64,000 nucleotides of DNA from Clostridia bacterium (GTDB lineage: Bacteria; Bacillota; Clostridia; Oscillospirales; CAG-272), in the NCBI GenBank assembly GCA_017502875.1, contig JAFVUF010000024.1:1-64000 (forward strand). The letters are read 5' to 3'. The translations under genes were made by a program, and so were the position numbers. Positions 62,497-64,000 of this stretch are shown here, piece by piece (positions within the stretch are counted from its first letter, which is position 1; every line of letters starts with the position of its first letter). Below the pieces are notes generated by a model, which saw nothing but the letters and a program-made list of their open reading frames with translations, was not told where the DNA came from and did not search any database.

Positions 62497-63717
62497 TTAT
62501 AAATCCTTTCCTTCGTCCGAGGCGCTTTCGCTATTCTGCTCAGAAGCGGAGTCGGAGCTTTCGCCGCTGTCATCATCCTCGTCAATAAAGTGAAGCGAGC
62601 GTATCTTGTTGCCGTTCTTGTCATAGCGACGTCTTTCGGGCATTTCGGGAAGCGACGTTGCACCGTCGGTTTCCGTTTCGCAATCGTCAGCGCCGTCTTC
62701 CTCACCGTAATCCTCGTCGTCGATATAATGAAGCGAGCGTCTGCCTCCGTTCTTGATTTCGGGACGGACGTAATCCTTGTTATATTCGGCGATTATGGAC
62801 TGAACCTCTTCCTCGGTATAGGTAGGAATCGGGATAAGCTTGCTGAGAATGATGTGTATTATAGCTCCGAGAATACTCTGGTAAATCCAGTACACACCGA
62901 TAATCGCGGGCATCTGGAATGCAAGATATACGGTGAAAAGAGGCATAATGATGTTCATATACATCATTGTTTTTGCCGCCTGAGCAGCTTCTGGAGATGA
63001 CTTATCCTGTTTTGGAGAGAAAAGCTGAATAACAAATGAGGTCAAAAATTGGAAGAGTCCAACAAGCAGCGGCACGATTACAAGAATGTTAAGCGCCAGC
63101 GTAGGGGTCTGTGAAAGGTCGAGCGCGCCTATATTGAAGTTTGGTAGGGAATAGGACGACAGGAACTCCGAGAAAGCGCCCTCGTTATTTTTCATAACGG
63201 TTATCATCTGCATTTCGGATATCTGGAACTTACTGACGTCTCCGTTTGCGTCGGTTATTGCTTTCGCTACTGCGTTGGGAACGTTTTTAAGAGCCTCAAG
63301 AGGAGTAGAGAAGATGATAGACTTAATACCCGCGATAGCCGCCTCGGTTGCCTCACAGAGATAGGTAAGCGGGTTGGTTACGATTCTATAAAGAATCGCG
63401 ATAAACGGAAGCTGGATAAGGAGAGGCAGACAGCCCATGCTTGCGCTGACCTTTTCCTCCTTGTAAAGCGCCATAAGGTCGTTTGAGTACTCGGCTTGAA
63501 CGTTTGGGTCCTTTCTGCCCTCGTATCTGAGGCGAATAGCCGTCATTTTAGGCTTGATACGGGCTTGTCCCTGGGCTGATTTCTGCTGCTTGACGTTAAA
63601 GAAAAGAAGCAGAAGCTTGACTATGACTGTAAAGAAGATAAGCGCGATGGCGTAGTTATTCGTAAAGGAATAAAAAGCCTGTAATATCCACGCAAAAGGT
63701 TTTGCAATAAAGTCCAT
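62497..63717 (-). CDS. yidC: Membrane protein insertase YidC/OxaA
   Basis: Inserts and folds membrane proteins alone or with SecYEG. The 406-residue protein has five membrane segments: about 12-40, 90-120 (LPLLIQLPFIAILYRIV), 175-205, 215-235 and 245-275. In these, KPKMTAIRLRYEGRKDPN is the conserved cytoplasmic loop and AFQMPAIIGVYWIYQSIL the conserved last region. The C-terminal tail (about 300-406) is long, polar and Asp/Ser/Arg-rich, with a repeated RRSLHYIDDED / IRSLHFIDEDDD unit. AAAGGA precedes the ATG. No dnaA/rpmH/jag genes lie beside it, so this may be a second copy. It forms a two-gene unit with the lipoprotein. Confidence 0.93.
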   Translation of the reverse strand: MDFIAKPFAWILQAFYSFTNNYAIALIFFTVIVKLLLLFFNVKQQKSAQGQARIKPKMTAIRLRYEGRKDPNVQAEYSNDLMALYKEEKVSASMGCLPLLIQLPFIAILYRIVTNPLTYLCEATEAAIAGIKSIIFSTPLEALKNVPNAVAKAITDANGDVSKFQISEMQMITVMKNNEGAFSEFLSSYSLPNFNIGALDLSQTPTLALNILVIVPLLVGLFQFLTSFVIQLFSPKQDKSSPEAAQAAKTMMYMNIIMPLFTVYLAFQMPAIIGVYWIYQSILGAIIHIILSKLIPIPTYTEEEVQSIIAEYNKDYVRPEIKNGGRRSLHYIDDEDYGEEDGADDCETETDGATSLPEMPERRRYDKNGNKIRSLHFIDEDDDSGESSDSASEQNSESASDEGKDL

Positions 63718-63826
63718 AAGCTTGTCCTTTCAGAGATGTATTAAAACAGTTTTTTATATTATACTACAAATATATAATTAAAAAACGGTTAAGTTTTGAA
63801 GAAATGTAAAACTTTTAATAAATCCA

Positions 63827-63855
63827 TTGACAAATTTGGGCGAAAATAGTATTAT
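63827..63855 (+). promoter_or_regulatory. Sigma-A promoter of the partial ABC ATPase gene
   Basis: TTGACA (63827-63832) and TATTAT (63850-63855), 17-bp spacing, 65 bases upstream of the ATG at 63921. It is divergent from yidC, whose own TATAAT (63763-63758 on the minus strand) has a weak -35. Confidence 0.82.
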
Positions 63856-63920
63856 ATTAACTGTTAAGTAATATCGGGAAGTGTGTTTAAAGGCTACCGC
63901 TTCACGGAAAGGATATAAAG

Positions 63921-64000
63921 ATGCTGGAACTTAAAAACCTCGTATTTGAGGTTTCTGATGAAAAGGGTAAGACCGTAAGGATACTTGACGACGTATCACT
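63921..64000 (+). CDS. ABC transporter ATP-binding protein, 5' fragment
   Basis: The window ends 80 bases into this gene. The visible N-terminus (LELKNLVFEVSDEKGKTVRI...LDDVSL) has the first strands and the aromatic A-loop position of an ABC nucleotide-binding domain, just ahead of where Walker A should come. AAAGGATATAAAG precedes the ATG. The substrate and partner are outside the window. Confidence 0.7.
   Translation, partial: MLELKNLVFEVSDEKGKTVRILDDVS

Overview
The window reads as a stretch of chromosome from a spore-forming, low-to-moderate GC Clostridia, most like the Oscillospiraceae/Ruminococcaceae-type gut lineages (inference). Supporting observations are the paired GlgC/GlgD glycogen genes, sporulation regulators SpoIIID and pro-sigma-K, a YtfJ/GerW-type protein, PdaA-type deacetylases, an ATP-dependent Lon and scpAB/ytfJ/dacF/rluB cluster in Firmicutes order, a CIRCE element, T-box and TPP leaders, and near-perfect sigma-A promoters (TTGACA, 17 bp, TATAAT) with AAAGGA/GGAGG ribosome binding sites. 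No insertion sequence, phage, tRNA or CRISPR array is visible; nearly all of it is core chromosome.

Layout. 1-180: 5S rRNA with its terminator, presumably the tail of an rrn operon. 0.4-4 kb: a small membrane protein, two polysaccharide deacetylases and a membrane-anchored HtrA protease. 4.0-14.5 kb (minus): one glycogen operon from a textbook promoter, glgB-glgC-glgD-glgA-glgP plus a GH13 neopullulanase-like enzyme, covering synthesis, branching and breakdown. 14.5-17.2 kb (minus): spoIIID, an array of five small hairpins abutting groEL, then groES-groEL under CIRCE control. 17.2-19.8 kb: metal-resistance operon (ArsR repressor, free HMA-domain chaperone, P1B-ATPase) with its operator over the transcription start. 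19.8-24.2 kb: an FtsZ with a long N-terminal extension, a membrane protein, and a GyrB/ParE-like topoisomerase subunit without an adjacent A subunit. 24.2-30.2 kb: an acyl-CoA dehydratase activase split over two genes, a pseudouridine synthase and an SGNH hydrolase.

30.5-44.2 kb: a serine hydrolase, two small genes, then a long plus-strand run lon-engB-lysA-M50 protease-scpA-scpB-DUF2953-ytfJ-dacF-rluB-GNAT-galE, linking protein quality control, chromosome condensation, lysine and cell-wall synthesis, and ending in a second copy of the groEL-type hairpin repeat. 44.4-46.8 kb: a divergent WYL regulator / small HTH protein pair with two different palindromic operators, then a TPP riboswitch and thiT. 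46.9-55.5 kb (minus): ppdK; T-box-controlled pheS-pheT, where PheT lacks the EMAP tRNA-binding domain; galT-galM plus a tiny HTH-like ORF. 55.5-64 kb: a SpoU-family methyltransferase, sigK, a two-gene ABC transporter, a yidC-lipoprotein pair with zero spacing, and the first 80 bases of another ABC ATPase.

No wholly new multi-gene system was found. The observations most worth follow-up are the GATGT-stem-GTGAWGTT hairpin repeat family placed antisense behind gene 3' ends (groEL and galE), the FtsZ with a Pro/Ala/Gln N-terminal extension, the domain-deleted PheT, the lone ParE-like subunit, and the divergent WYL/HTH pair.
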